Source: Cerasibacillus terrae (lineage in GTDB: Bacteria > Bacillota > Bacilli > Bacillales > Amphibacillaceae). From it: a stretch of 64,000 nt of DNA. Under the pieces are notes generated by a model. The model was not told the DNA's origin. It searched no databases and saw nothing but the letters and a program-made list of their open reading frames with translations. Location: NCBI RefSeq assembly GCF_008039555.1, contig NZ_VDUW01000002.1:186001-250000 (forward strand). The letters are read 5' to 3'. Of the stretch, positions 50,659-58,815 are shown piece after piece (position 1 is the first letter of the stretch; each line of letters starts with the position of its first letter). The position numbers were made by a program, and so were the translations under genes.

Positions 50659-52146
50659 TTAAATATCTTTAATAGGCCACCAATGGAAGCCGTCTTTTTC
50701 CAATAGTTGATTGGCGGCTTCAGGTCCTTTTGATCCTGCTTTATAGTTAGGAAAATCAGGTTTTTGCATTTTCCAACCTTCGATAATGGAGTCGATGAAT
50801 TTCCAAGATAGGGCAACTTCATCCCAGTGGGTGAAATTCGTTGCATCACCAAGCATGCAGTCTAATAATAATTTTTCGTATGCTTCGGGAGCACTTATTC
50901 TTTCCTTACAATTATAGGAATAAGATAATTTGATTGGTTCTGCCTGGATTCCAGGTTGATTACTCTTTGCGTTCAGATGTAGGGTGACCCCTTCTTCGGG
51001 CTGAACATTAATAACGAGTAGGTTTGGTTGTTGATAGTCTTTTTCATCATAATATAAATTCATTGGCATATTTTTAAATTCCACAACAATTTTTGCTGCT
51101 TTTTCAGCCATTCGTTTTCCAGTTCGAATATAAAAAGGAACACCGGCCCAGCGGTAATTATCAATTAAAATTTTTCCAGCGACAAATGTTTCTGTATTAG
51201 AACTTTCTAATGCTTCATGTTCCTCTTGATAGCTTTTAACAGGATTTCCATCAATTTCACCAGCCCCATATTGGCCACGGATGAAATATTGATCCACCTT
51301 TTCTGGTTTAATTGGGCGCATGGCACGAAAGACTTTAATTTTTTCTGAACGAACTTCATCTGTCTCTAGCTTAATTGGTGGTTCCATGGCAAGTAATGCT
51401 AACATCTGTAACATATGATTTTGGACCATGTCACGTACAGCCCCAGATTGATTATAAAAGTGGAATCGTTCTTCCACACCAAGTGATTCGCTGGAGGTAA
51501 TTTGGATATTGGAAATATATTGGTTGTTCCACAAATGTCCGAATATCCCATTAGCAAAGCGGATTACTTCAATATTTTGCACCATTTCTTTGCCTAGGTA
51601 ATGGTCAATCCGATAAATTTGTTCCTCATCAAATGCTTCCCGAACTTGATTATTTAGCTTTTGAGCGGATGGTAAATCATGTCCGAAAGGTTTTTCAATG
51701 ACAAGCCTTGTCCAACCTTGTCCATCTTTTAACCCATACGCCTGTAGGTTTTGGGCAATCGTTCCGAAAAACTCCGGTGCCATTGCTAAATAGAACATTC
51801 GGTTTCCATCTGTTTCATATGTTTCTTCTAATGTTGTAATTAAATGCTGCAAATTTTGATAAGATGACGGTTCTGTTACATCCACTGACTCATAAAAGAA
51901 CCGCGATAAGAAGGAATCTGGAATCTCTTCTTCAGAATCCACCTTGTTCATTAAAGATTTCTTCACATGTTCGCGGAAAGTCTCGTTATCCCACGGTTTC
52001 CGAGCTGCACCAACGACAGCAACATTTTCATCAATTTGTCCGTTATAATATAAATTATAAATCGAAGGGAATAGCTTACGCATCGCAAGATCCCCTGTAG
52101 CTCCGAATATCACGATGACTGCTTTTGGTTCTTGTTGTTTTTCCAT
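50659..52146 (-). CDS. zwf: Glucose-6-phosphate 1-dehydrogenase
   Basis: First enzyme of the oxidative pentose phosphate pathway, making NADPH. 495 residues; N-terminal coenzyme motif VIFGATGDLAMRKLFPSIY, substrate loop RLVIEKPFGHDLPSAQKLN (~residue 150) and active-site RIDHYLGKEMVQN (~180). GAGAGGGTTTAAAT precedes the ATG on the minus strand. Its gene partner gnd is convergent, not in the same operon. Confidence 0.98.
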   Translation of the reverse strand: MEKQQEPKAVIVIFGATGDLAMRKLFPSIYNLYYNGQIDENVAVVGAARKPWDNETFREHVKKSLMNKVDSEEEIPDSFLSRFFYESVDVTEPSSYQNLQHLITTLEETYETDGNRMFYLAMAPEFFGTIAQNLQAYGLKDGQGWTRLVIEKPFGHDLPSAQKLNNQVREAFDEEQIYRIDHYLGKEMVQNIEVIRFANGIFGHLWNNQYISNIQITSSESLGVEERFHFYNQSGAVRDMVQNHMLQMLALLAMEPPIKLETDEVRSEKIKVFRAMRPIKPEKVDQYFIRGQYGAGEIDGNPVKSYQEEHEALESSNTETFVAGKILIDNYRWAGVPFYIRTGKRMAEKAAKIVVEFKNMPMNLYYDEKDYQQPNLLVINVQPEEGVTLHLNAKSNQPGIQAEPIKLSYSYNCKERISAPEAYEKLLLDCMLGDATNFTHWDEVALSWKFIDSIIEGWKMQKPDFPNYKAGSKGPEAANQLLEKDGFHWWPIKDI

Positions 52147-52377
52147 ATTTAAACCCTCTCATAATATGTAATTTCGTGTCCTGTTCTATCTTAATGGAAT
52201 GTAGTTAAAAATGCATAAATAAAAGATTCATTTTTGAAAACTTCCTTTTATAGCATTAGCATGTCCCAATTGATAAAAACGATTAATTCCAATCAAATAT
52301 GGGATATCTAAATCCTTATCCTATTATAGACGAAAATTTTCTCATGGCAAGGGTTCTTAAAGCCACTAACTATCCAT

Positions 52378-52424
52378 AAAAAAGACAAATGAAACCAATG
52401 ATGATTTCATTTGTCTTTTTTTAG
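52378..52424 (-). terminator. Terminator of the small membrane-protein gene
   Basis: AAAAAGACAAATGAAA / TTTCATTTGTCTTTTT perfect long stem, usable from either strand. It lies just behind the minus-strand gene at 52433. Confidence 0.88.
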
Positions 52425-52432
52425 TATTTTAA

Positions 52433-52837
52433 TCACGGTAACATTAATAGTAGGCCGACACCAGAGATGATTGGAATGGACATGGAAAGTGAAACACCAA
52501 TCATTGCAAAAGTCCGGAATTTTTCCTTTAAATCTTCATTTACATCAACCATTGTTTGCAGGAAGATGAAAAAGAGAGAAAACGCCATAAATATGATAAT
52601 AATCAGTGCAGGAATCATAAGTTCCCCAGCTTCTCCTACTTTTTCCTGATTCATCATCCCTAATACAACAAGTAAAATCGGGAATGCCTCACTCAGTGCA
52701 ACCCAAATGAAAAATCGTGTTTGGTATTGACTGATGCCCTCTGGATTGGCTTTTATTTTATCCGCATATATTTTAAATATAAAAGCAATAGCTAAAACAG
52801 CGATAATCGTTGCAAACATGAAAAAATAAGCTGCCAT
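52433..52837 (-). CDS. Four-helix membrane protein, c-subunit-like, unknown function
   Basis: 134 residues with four hydrophobic segments (~2-22, 45-62, 70-95, 108-132). The sequence VALSEAFPILLVVLGMM near residue 47 resembles the ion-binding helix of ATP synthase c subunits (here Glu followed by AFPI). The second helical pair is joined by an acidic loop (DVNEDLKEK). I know no function; it may be a free-standing proteolipid relative. ATG 52837 fits the GGAAGGA site better than ATG 52843, which is two codons upstream. Confidence 0.7.
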   Translation of the reverse strand: MAAYFFMFATIIAVLAIAFIFKIYADKIKANPEGISQYQTRFFIWVALSEAFPILLVVLGMMNQEKVGEAGELMIPALIIIIFMAFSLFFIFLQTMVDVNEDLKEKFRTFAMIGVSLSMSIPIISGVGLLLMLP

Positions 52838-52843
52838 CAACAT

Positions 52844-53065
52844 TCATTCCTTCCCCATATTTTCCTTAAAGAATGTTCACGTTATTTTACCATAGTCAAG
52901 GGCCATCCTCAATAGAATTTACAAAAATTCAAATTACTTCTAATGCCCCCTATTTATTATCGCAGGTTAACTGGCTGTATGACTTTTCACGGACTGTTGT
53001 TTCATTTAATCAAATCCTCTTTTCTCGAGGAATTTCTCGATTATTTGCTAATTCATTCCATCATT
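52844..53065. other. Divergent intergenic stretch with a partial repeat element at 52960-52990
   Basis: ATCGCAGGTTAACTGGCTGTATGACTTTTCAC matches, in short blocks, the left end of the 151-bp dispersed element in plus orientation; the right end is not recognisable. The rest is AT-rich without genes. Confidence 0.55.
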
Positions 53066-53074
53066 TGATATAAT
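53066..53074 (+). promoter_or_regulatory. Extended -10 promoter element of tagO
   Basis: TGATATAAT with perfect TATAAT and the TGn extension. TTGCTA lies 18 bases upstream of the hexamer. The start codon is 116 bases downstream. Confidence 0.5.
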
Positions 53075-53189
53075 TTGAATGATTTTTATGAGTAAGATTA
53101 GACTGACTTTTTTCTGATTAGTGAATTGTATTACGAACAATATTAGCCACTATACATAATATTTGTCACCATTGTTTAGGAGAATATAT

Positions 53190-54269
53190 ATGGATTACAT
53201 AAATGATATGTTGATTGCGTTTTTTATAGCACTTGGATCAACATTTTTATTAACATATCCGGTCAAGAAATTCGCCATTAAAATTCGAGCAGTGGACTTT
53301 CCGAATCACCGGAAGATTCATAAGGAAGTCACTCCGAGATTAGGTGGACTAGCAATATATCTTGGATTTATGTTAGGGCTTGTTTTTCTATGGCCAGAAC
53401 ATGAACATATGCCAGAAATTATTGCTGGCTCCTTTGTTATCGTCCTTACAGGAATGTTGGATGATAAGTATACCATTCGTCCCATCATTAAATTGACAGG
53501 TCAGCTGATTGCTGCATCTTTTTTAATTTCATCGGGAATGATTATTGAAAAAATCACCTTACCTTTTATCGGTGTCGTAGAACTTGGCTTTGCAAGTGTT
53601 CTCATTACGGTACTGTGGATTGTCGGTATAACAAATGCCATTAATTTAATCGATGGGTTGGACGGTTTAGCTACAGGAGTTACAACGATTGCCTTAATCA
53701 GTATGTTTATTATGGCGATTATCGATGCACAAATGATTGCAGCGTTTTTATGTATTGTGTTAATCGGTGCAAATCTTGGCTTTTTATATCATAATTTCTA
53801 TCCCGCAAAAATTTATATGGGTGATACAGGCTCGAATTTTCTCGGATTTATGATTGCTGTTGTATCCATTCTTGGGTTATTTAAAAATATTGCCCTATTC
53901 AGCTTTATCATCCCTGTTATTGTTCTTGCTGTTCCCATTTTCGACACATTTCTTGCCATTATCCGCCGCATTCGTAATAAAGAAAGTATCGCAATGGCTG
54001 ATAACAAGCACATTCATTATCGAATGATTCACTCCGGATATAGTCACAGGGCAACCGTCCTTATTTTATATGGTTTTAGTTTCTTATTCGGTTTATTAGC
54101 TATTGTTTTCTCTAATGCAAGTATTACGACATCCCTTATCATAACTATTTTTGTACTTATATTGCTGCATATCATCGCCGAGATTGCTGGTCTCGTCAGA
54201 AATGGAAAAAGACCTGTCCTTGATTTTATAAAAGGTTTATTTAAGAGGGAAAAACATCGGGGAAGTTAA
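53190..54269 (+). CDS. tagO: Undecaprenyl-phosphate N-acetylglucosaminyl-1-phosphate transferase TagO
   Basis: Starts wall teichoic acid (and related polymers) by moving GlcNAc-1-P from UDP-GlcNAc to undecaprenyl phosphate. 359 residues, about eleven helices. Catalytic DD in TGMLDDKY (~residue 91), NAINLIDGLDGLATG (~154), AKIYMGDTGSNFLGF (~211) and the HIHYRMIHSGYSHR recognition loop (~275), the WecA/TagO-type HxHxR motif. AGGAGAA precedes ATG 53190. Confidence 0.94.
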   Translation: MDYINDMLIAFFIALGSTFLLTYPVKKFAIKIRAVDFPNHRKIHKEVTPRLGGLAIYLGFMLGLVFLWPEHEHMPEIIAGSFVIVLTGMLDDKYTIRPIIKLTGQLIAASFLISSGMIIEKITLPFIGVVELGFASVLITVLWIVGITNAINLIDGLDGLATGVTTIALISMFIMAIIDAQMIAAFLCIVLIGANLGFLYHNFYPAKIYMGDTGSNFLGFMIAVVSILGLFKNIALFSFIIPVIVLAVPIFDTFLAIIRRIRNKESIAMADNKHIHYRMIHSGYSHRATVLILYGFSFLFGLLAIVFSNASITTSLIITIFVLILLHIIAEIAGLVRNGKRPVLDFIKGLFKREKHRGS

Positions 54270-54395
54270 GGAATGTTCGTAAACTTGTTTGCATGAACGA
54301 GTTTAGGTTATTACAGCATGGATAGACATGCATGTGCTTTGAATAACTTTTATGAGTGGAACTGAATCTCAAGCCAACGAAATATGAAGAAAAAA

Positions 54396-54500
54396 GCAGG
54401 GGGTTTTCTAAAAATCTCCTACTTTTTGTGTGGGTTGGTAGGTGTGTGGTTGATGAATTATGTGAGTTCTGACACGTCTTTTTAGAACTCACATTTTTTT
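54396..54500 (+). terminator. Two terminator-like hairpins between tagO and the heme-copper operon
   Basis: An imperfect AGCAGGGGG / TCTCCTACT stem with T-run (54396-54430) is followed by a perfect TGTGAGTTCT / AGAACTCACA stem with TTTTTTT (54461-54500). A third stem without U-tract (GTAAACTTGTT/AACGAGTTTA) lies at 54281-54308. Confidence 0.75.
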
Positions 54501-54651
54501 ATTTTTTGAAACATCTACTAAAGGATAGTAAAACTGATCCTTTTTTAACACTTTCAAACATCAATTCTAATAAAAAGCCTCTTTTTCCCTATTTTACATT
54601 ATTAACAAGGTAACAAAGGTGAAAATCATAATAAAATAAATATTCAGATAT

Positions 54652-54694
54652 TGTGATGTAACTCACTAAATATAAATCGAAAGAAATATATAAT
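54652..54694 (+). promoter_or_regulatory. Fnr-type site and -10 box: class II activated promoter
   Basis: TGTGA-TGTAAC-TCACT at 54652-54667 matches the Fnr/Crp-type palindrome TGTGA-N6-TCACA/T. A perfect TATAAT lies at 54689-54694. The predicted start at 54701 puts the centre of the palindrome at -41.5, the textbook distance for class II activation. No -35 box is present, as expected for such promoters. Confidence 0.75.
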
Positions 54695-54738
54695 GAATGG
54701 GAAAGTTTCCATTTTAAACTTATGAAGGAGGCTAAACC

Positions 54739-55260
54739 ATGGTACAAATGGTGGCTTGGATAACGAGTCTTGTGTTTATGTTGTTAATCGCAGCTGTTTT
54801 CTTAGTAGTCGCAATCAAATCAAAAGAGAAGAGAGAATATGAACCAATTGTGAAAAAGTGGTACAAAGCACGAACATTTTATGGCGCTATTTTAGTTATT
54901 CTTATTATTGGAGTTTCATTGTACACGCTTCGCTTAATACCTTTCAATCAACCTGTTTATAGCGAAGGGGAGGAACCAACGATTGTTGATGTAGAAGCCT
55001 TTCAATTTGGCTGGAATATTACAGAAACAGAATTTAAAGTTGGAGAGCCTGTGGAGTTTCATGTAACAAGTCAGGACGTAAACCATGGATTCGGAATTTA
55101 TGATGAAGATATGGAGATAATCGCTCAGACCCAAGCAATGCCAGATTATACCAATAAAGTGTATATCACATTTGATGAGCCAGGAACATATGAAATTTTA
55201 TGTTTAGAATATTGTGGATTAGCACACCATCAAATGGTGGCAGAGCTAGTGGTCAAATAA
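54739..55260 (+). CDS. CuA-containing subunit II of a heme-copper (oxido)reductase
   Basis: 173 residues, two membrane helices (~8-27 and ~47-65) followed by a cupredoxin domain facing outward. CuA ligands are visible: His in DVNHGFGIYD (~117) and CLEYCGLAHHQM near the C-terminus, supplying Cys, Glu, Cys, His and Met in the CxExCxxxHxxM spacing. Size and sequence resemble CbaB of the ba3-type enzymes. AAGGAGG precedes the ATG. It heads a four-gene operon behind the Fnr-type promoter, so the electron donor would be a cytochrome c or menaquinol-derived electron. Confidence 0.92.
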   Translation: MVQMVAWITSLVFMLLIAAVFLVVAIKSKEKREYEPIVKKWYKARTFYGAILVILIIGVSLYTLRLIPFNQPVYSEGEEPTIVDVEAFQFGWNITETEFKVGEPVEFHVTSQDVNHGFGIYDEDMEIIAQTQAMPDYTNKVYITFDEPGTYEILCLEYCGLAHHQMVAELVVK

Positions 55261-55282
55261 TATAAAGATGGGAGTGTAGATG

Positions 55283-56764
55283 ATGAGCGAAATGATGGTT
55301 CGATTAAAATCGCGAAATAACTTAATAGTTACACAAATGGTTGTAACGGGCCTTACAGTTATAGTAGGAATGATTTTTGGGATTATCATGCTGTTAGTTC
55401 AAGGTGGCATGATAGAGGCAATGCCAGCAACATTCTATCAATTTCTAACGATTCATGGAACATTCATGATCGGAGCTGCAGCCTTAGCAGCAACAGCAAT
55501 TATGTGGTACTTTTTAAGTCATTATGTAGAATTATCTAAGAAAATACTAAAGATAAATTTAGTATTATTTATTATCGCTGCTGTCATGGTAACGGTTGGT
55601 ACGTTTTCATTTGAATATGCAGGAGCGTGGACATTTTTGTATCCGCTACCAGCGTTATCAGCTAGCGCATGGGGTACAATTGGGGCACTGTTCTACCTCA
55701 TTGGTATGCTAGTAATGGGTGTTGGTTTTCTATTATTATTTATCGATAGTGGGCGGGCAATTATAAAGAAATATGGTAGCCTTGGAAAAGGATTAGGCTG
55801 GGATGTCATCATCGGGAAAAAGGCAGAAAAAGACGCACCACCACCTGCTGTTGTCGCAAGTACAATGGTTACGATTGTCAATACGACAGCACTGCTTTCC
55901 GGTTCGACTGTATTAATTATGAATATCATCAATGTGATTAATCCAGCTTTTACATTTAATCCACTCTTAGCGAAGAATTTAACGTATGCATTTGGACATA
56001 TTTTCGCAAATGCGACGATTTATATGGGTGTAATTGTTGTGTATGAACTACTAGCACGTTATACGAAAAGACCGTGGAATTCCAGTCGTGTGTTCCTAGT
56101 CTTTTGGACGATGTCAACGTTTTTTACACTTCTCGTATATCCGCACCATCTATTAATGGACTCTGTTATGCCACGATGGATGTTAATTATGGGGCAAGTA
56201 TTATCCTATGCAAACGGACTACCTGTACTTGTCGTAACGGCCTATGGTGCATTAATGATTGTCTATAAATCTGGTATTAAATGGGATATGGCTTCTGGCC
56301 TCGCATATTTATCGATGCTTGGTTGGACCATTGGTGTAATCCCAGCAATTGTTGACTCTGCAATCGTTGTTAACCACGTCATGCATAATACGAAATGGGT
56401 TCCAGGACATTTCCACATGTATATGGGACTAGGAGTTATTGCGATGACATTCTCATTCATGTATTTCTTAGCCAAAAATGATAATGGTTTGAAGGAAACG
56501 ATGGTAGATAAAACAGCATTTTTCATGTATATGTTCGGATTAATCGGTGTCAGTGGTTCATTCTTAACCTCAGGTGCTATCAGTACACCACGCCGCTTTG
56601 CAACCCATTTACCAGAATGGATGGGTCCAGCACAGTTCGGTGCAGTAGCAGGGATTTTAGTAGTAATAGCTATTACAATATTCGTTATCCATTTTATTCG
56701 ATATATATCTGTAAGGAATAAAGGAAATATCGGAAGCGATTATTATGATAAAAAACTGGCGTAA
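55283..56764 (+). CDS. Heme-copper subunit I lacking the active-site Tyr: probable CuA-type nitric oxide reductase
   Basis: 493 residues (ATG 55280 adds one), about thirteen helices, B-family (ba3-like) sequence. All metal histidines are present: His58 (TIHGTFMIG) and His378 of GHFHM for the low-spin heme, His376 for the active-site heme, and His239, His288 and His289 (FGHIFAN, YPHHLLM) for the second metal. The Tyr normally found four residues after the first of these (GHPxVY) is Asn243 here, so the His-Tyr cofactor needed for O2 splitting cannot form in the usual way. Loss of that Tyr is a hallmark of NO reductases derived from oxidases. From memory, the Bacillus azotoformans CuA-NOR is of this type. 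Confidence 0.85.
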   Translation: MSEMMVRLKSRNNLIVTQMVVTGLTVIVGMIFGIIMLLVQGGMIEAMPATFYQFLTIHGTFMIGAAALAATAIMWYFLSHYVELSKKILKINLVLFIIAAVMVTVGTFSFEYAGAWTFLYPLPALSASAWGTIGALFYLIGMLVMGVGFLLLFIDSGRAIIKKYGSLGKGLGWDVIIGKKAEKDAPPPAVVASTMVTIVNTTALLSGSTVLIMNIINVINPAFTFNPLLAKNLTYAFGHIFANATIYMGVIVVYELLARYTKRPWNSSRVFLVFWTMSTFFTLLVYPHHLLMDSVMPRWMLIMGQVLSYANGLPVLVVTAYGALMIVYKSGIKWDMASGLAYLSMLGWTIGVIPAIVDSAIVVNHVMHNTKWVPGHFHMYMGLGVIAMTFSFMYFLAKNDNGLKETMVDKTAFFMYMFGLIGVSGSFLTSGAISTPRRFATHLPEWMGPAQFGAVAGILVVIAITIFVIHFIRYISVRNKGNIGSDYYDKKLA

Positions 56765-57377
56765 TGTAGTAGCAATTATCTTAGCGATTGTTCTTGGTTC
56801 TTTACTCATTTATTTTGGAACAGATGGATTTCATGCTTTTACAGAAGAAAGTGCTAGAACCTATCAATTGCATCAGGAAAAACCGCTTTTTCCTAGAGTT
56901 ATGTTAGAGGACAACAAGGAAAGAGTGTATCCTTTTAGCGAATTTGAAGATAAATATGTGCTCATCACCTTTTTCTATACGGCATGTACAGATGTATGTC
57001 CCGTATTAGAAATGAATTTTGCAGAAGTTTATGATCAAATTCCTGAGAAATATATTGGGGAAGACATCGTATTTTTAAGTATTAGCTTTGACACAAAGCA
57101 CGATAAACCAGCTGTATTGGAAAATTACCGAAAAAGCTTTGGCAGTGATGGAGAGACATGGCGAATGGCCAGAATTCCTAATCAAACAGAATTAGATAAT
57201 CTACTGAAAAAGTTCGGTGTCATCGTAATCCCTGAAGGAAATGGACATTTCCAGCACAATTCAGCATTTTATTTAGTAAATAGAAAAGGTTATTTAGAGA
57301 AAGTAATGGATTATGAAAAAGTTGATGAAGCAGCACAAACAGTTGTATCCGTATTAGAAAAAGAAGCGGGAGAGTGA
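56745..57377 (+). CDS. SCO1/SenC-family copper chaperone
   Basis: 210 residues with an N-terminal membrane anchor (~8-26) and a thioredoxin-fold domain. The copper-binding CxxxC in YTACTDVCPVLE (~residue 80) and a distal His in HFQHNSAFYLV (~168) are present. It would load the CuA site of the subunit II encoded two genes upstream. Its start overlaps the end of subunit I by 20 bases, which argues for tight co-expression. Confidence 0.92.
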   Translation: MIKNWRNVVAIILAIVLGSLLIYFGTDGFHAFTEESARTYQLHQEKPLFPRVMLEDNKERVYPFSEFEDKYVLITFFYTACTDVCPVLEMNFAEVYDQIPEKYIGEDIVFLSISFDTKHDKPAVLENYRKSFGSDGETWRMARIPNQTELDNLLKKFGVIVIPEGNGHFQHNSAFYLVNRKGYLEKVMDYEKVDEAAQTVVSVLEKEAGE

Positions 57378-57383
57378 GTTTTA

Positions 57384-57950
57384 ATGAAACAGACAAAACT
57401 TGGAATTTTGTTGTACGTCATTTTAATTATCCCTCCAATTACAACTTATATGGAGTCAATCATGCTTGTGCATATGCTGATTCAATTTCCTTTGTTAATC
57501 CTAGCTGGCTGGCTGATTGGGGAATGGGTGCTGGAACGATGGCCTTATCACTTCCTGAAATGGGATGCGAATGGAATAGCAGGGATCATTCTAGTCATCT
57601 TTATTACCACATATTGGATGTTCCCAAGAGCAATGGACGAATCATTAACCATTTGGCATATTGAACTATTTAAATTCATTAGCCTTCCGCTCGTCGGAAT
57701 TTTGCTTAGAAATAGTTGGCGTAAATTAACAATTATCGGGAGAAGCTTTGTGTTTCTGAATTATTTATCCATGTTCGGTTTGATGGGCTGGTTCTATATC
57801 GATTCTCCCGTGCAAATTTGTAATAATTATTTGGAAATCGAACAGCAAATGTTAGGTTGGGGCTTTGTAGTAATAACGGGAATCATGATAGTGTATGTGC
57901 TTCAAAAATGCTTTATAAGTGGAACAAAGTCAAATGTCAACCAAATATGA
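57384..57950 (+). CDS. Membrane protein of the heme-copper cluster, unknown function
   Basis: 188 residues with about five to six helices. The segment YWMFPRAMDESLTIWHIELFKFISLP resembles, in short blocks, the PRxxDxxL motif that I associate with CtaG/DUF-type assembly proteins of oxidases, but I cannot name a family with confidence. It starts seven bases after the SCO-like gene and is followed by the operon terminator, so a role in assembling or stabilising the enzyme is inferred. Confidence 0.72.
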   Translation: MKQTKLGILLYVILIIPPITTYMESIMLVHMLIQFPLLILAGWLIGEWVLERWPYHFLKWDANGIAGIILVIFITTYWMFPRAMDESLTIWHIELFKFISLPLVGILLRNSWRKLTIIGRSFVFLNYLSMFGLMGWFYIDSPVQICNNYLEIEQQMLGWGFVVITGIMIVYVLQKCFISGTKSNVNQI

Positions 57951-57959
57951 GGAAAAGAA

Positions 57960-57999
57960 AGCAGGGGAATTTAAATATAATTAATTCCTCTGTTTTTTT
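57960..57999 (+). terminator. Intrinsic terminator of the heme-copper operon
   Basis: GCAGGGGAATT / AATTCCTCTGT with an 11-nt loop and TTTTTTT. Confidence 0.88.
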
Positions 58000-58054
58000 A
58001 TGTGGATAGTGAGGTATTTGGCCAATGACGTACGATTTTGAACTGATTTTTCAG

Positions 58055-58700
58055 AGAACGGTTGCTCATCGGTGTTGTCAGAGCCCGATTGGATGCTGGA
58101 TTGGGTAGAACGGTCGTTCATCGGTGTTGTCAGAGCCTGATTGCGTGTGGGATTGAGTAGAATGGTCGTTCATCGGTGTTATCAGAGCCCGATTGGATGC
58201 TGGATTGGGTAGAACGGTCGTTCATCGCTGCTGTCAGAGCCCGATTGCGTGTGGGATTGAGTAGAAAGGTCGCTCATCGGTGTTGTCAGAGCCCGATTGC
58301 GTGTGGAATTGTGTAGAATGGTCGTTCATCGCTGTTGTCAGATCCCGATTGCATGTAGGATTGGAGAGACTGGTCGCTCATCGTTGTTATCAGATCCCGA
58401 TTGCATGCGGGATTGGAGAGAACGGTCGCTCATCGGTGTTATCAGATCCCGATTGCGTGTGGGATTGAGTAGAATGGTCGTTCATCGGTGTTATCAGAGC
58501 CCGATTGCATGCTGGATTGGGTAGAACGGTCGTTCATCGGTGTTGTCAGAGCCCGATTGCGTGTGGGATTGAGTAGAAAGGTCGCTCATCACTGTTATCA
58601 GATCCCGATTGCGTGTGGAATTGAGTAGAACGGTCGTTCATCGTTGTTGTCAGAGCCCAACTACATGTGAAATAGGCAAGAAAGGTCACTCATCAAATAG
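58055..58700. repeat. 52-bp tandem array, 12 units without indels
   Basis: TCATCG words recur at 58066 and every 52 bases up to 58638, with a partial copy at 58690. Each unit holds two small palindromes, GAACGGTCGTTC and ATCGG-N12-CCGAT. Sub-variants (GGATGCTGGATTGGG versus GCGTGTGGGATTGAG) alternate. Base composition is about balanced, unlike the AT-rich surroundings. It lies between convergent genes directly after a terminator. Confidence 0.92.
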
Positions 58701-58765
58701 ATGATGAATAAAAAAAGCAGGACACTGAATAGAGTGTTCTGCTTTCATTCATTTATCGGGTTTGT

Positions 58766-58815
58766 CAAAGGTTTACTGGCTGTAAAGCTTCCACTAATGG
58801 AAGTACATTTTATTT
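58766..58815 (+). repeat. Short derivative of the dispersed two-hairpin element
   Basis: GGTTTACTGGCTGTAAAGC then TTCCACTAATGGAAGTACA. It retains the left end and a small hairpin (CTTCCACT/AATGGAAG) corresponding to the right end. Its end meets the stop codon of the minus-strand dehydrogenase gene, so it could also act as that gene's terminator. Confidence 0.6.

Noticed and set aside
57374..57664. 96-codon plus-strand frame overlapping the fourth heme-copper operon gene
   Set aside because: Out-of-frame shadow of the 188-residue membrane protein. It has no independent start signal, and the longer frame has the right spacing after the SCO-like gene.
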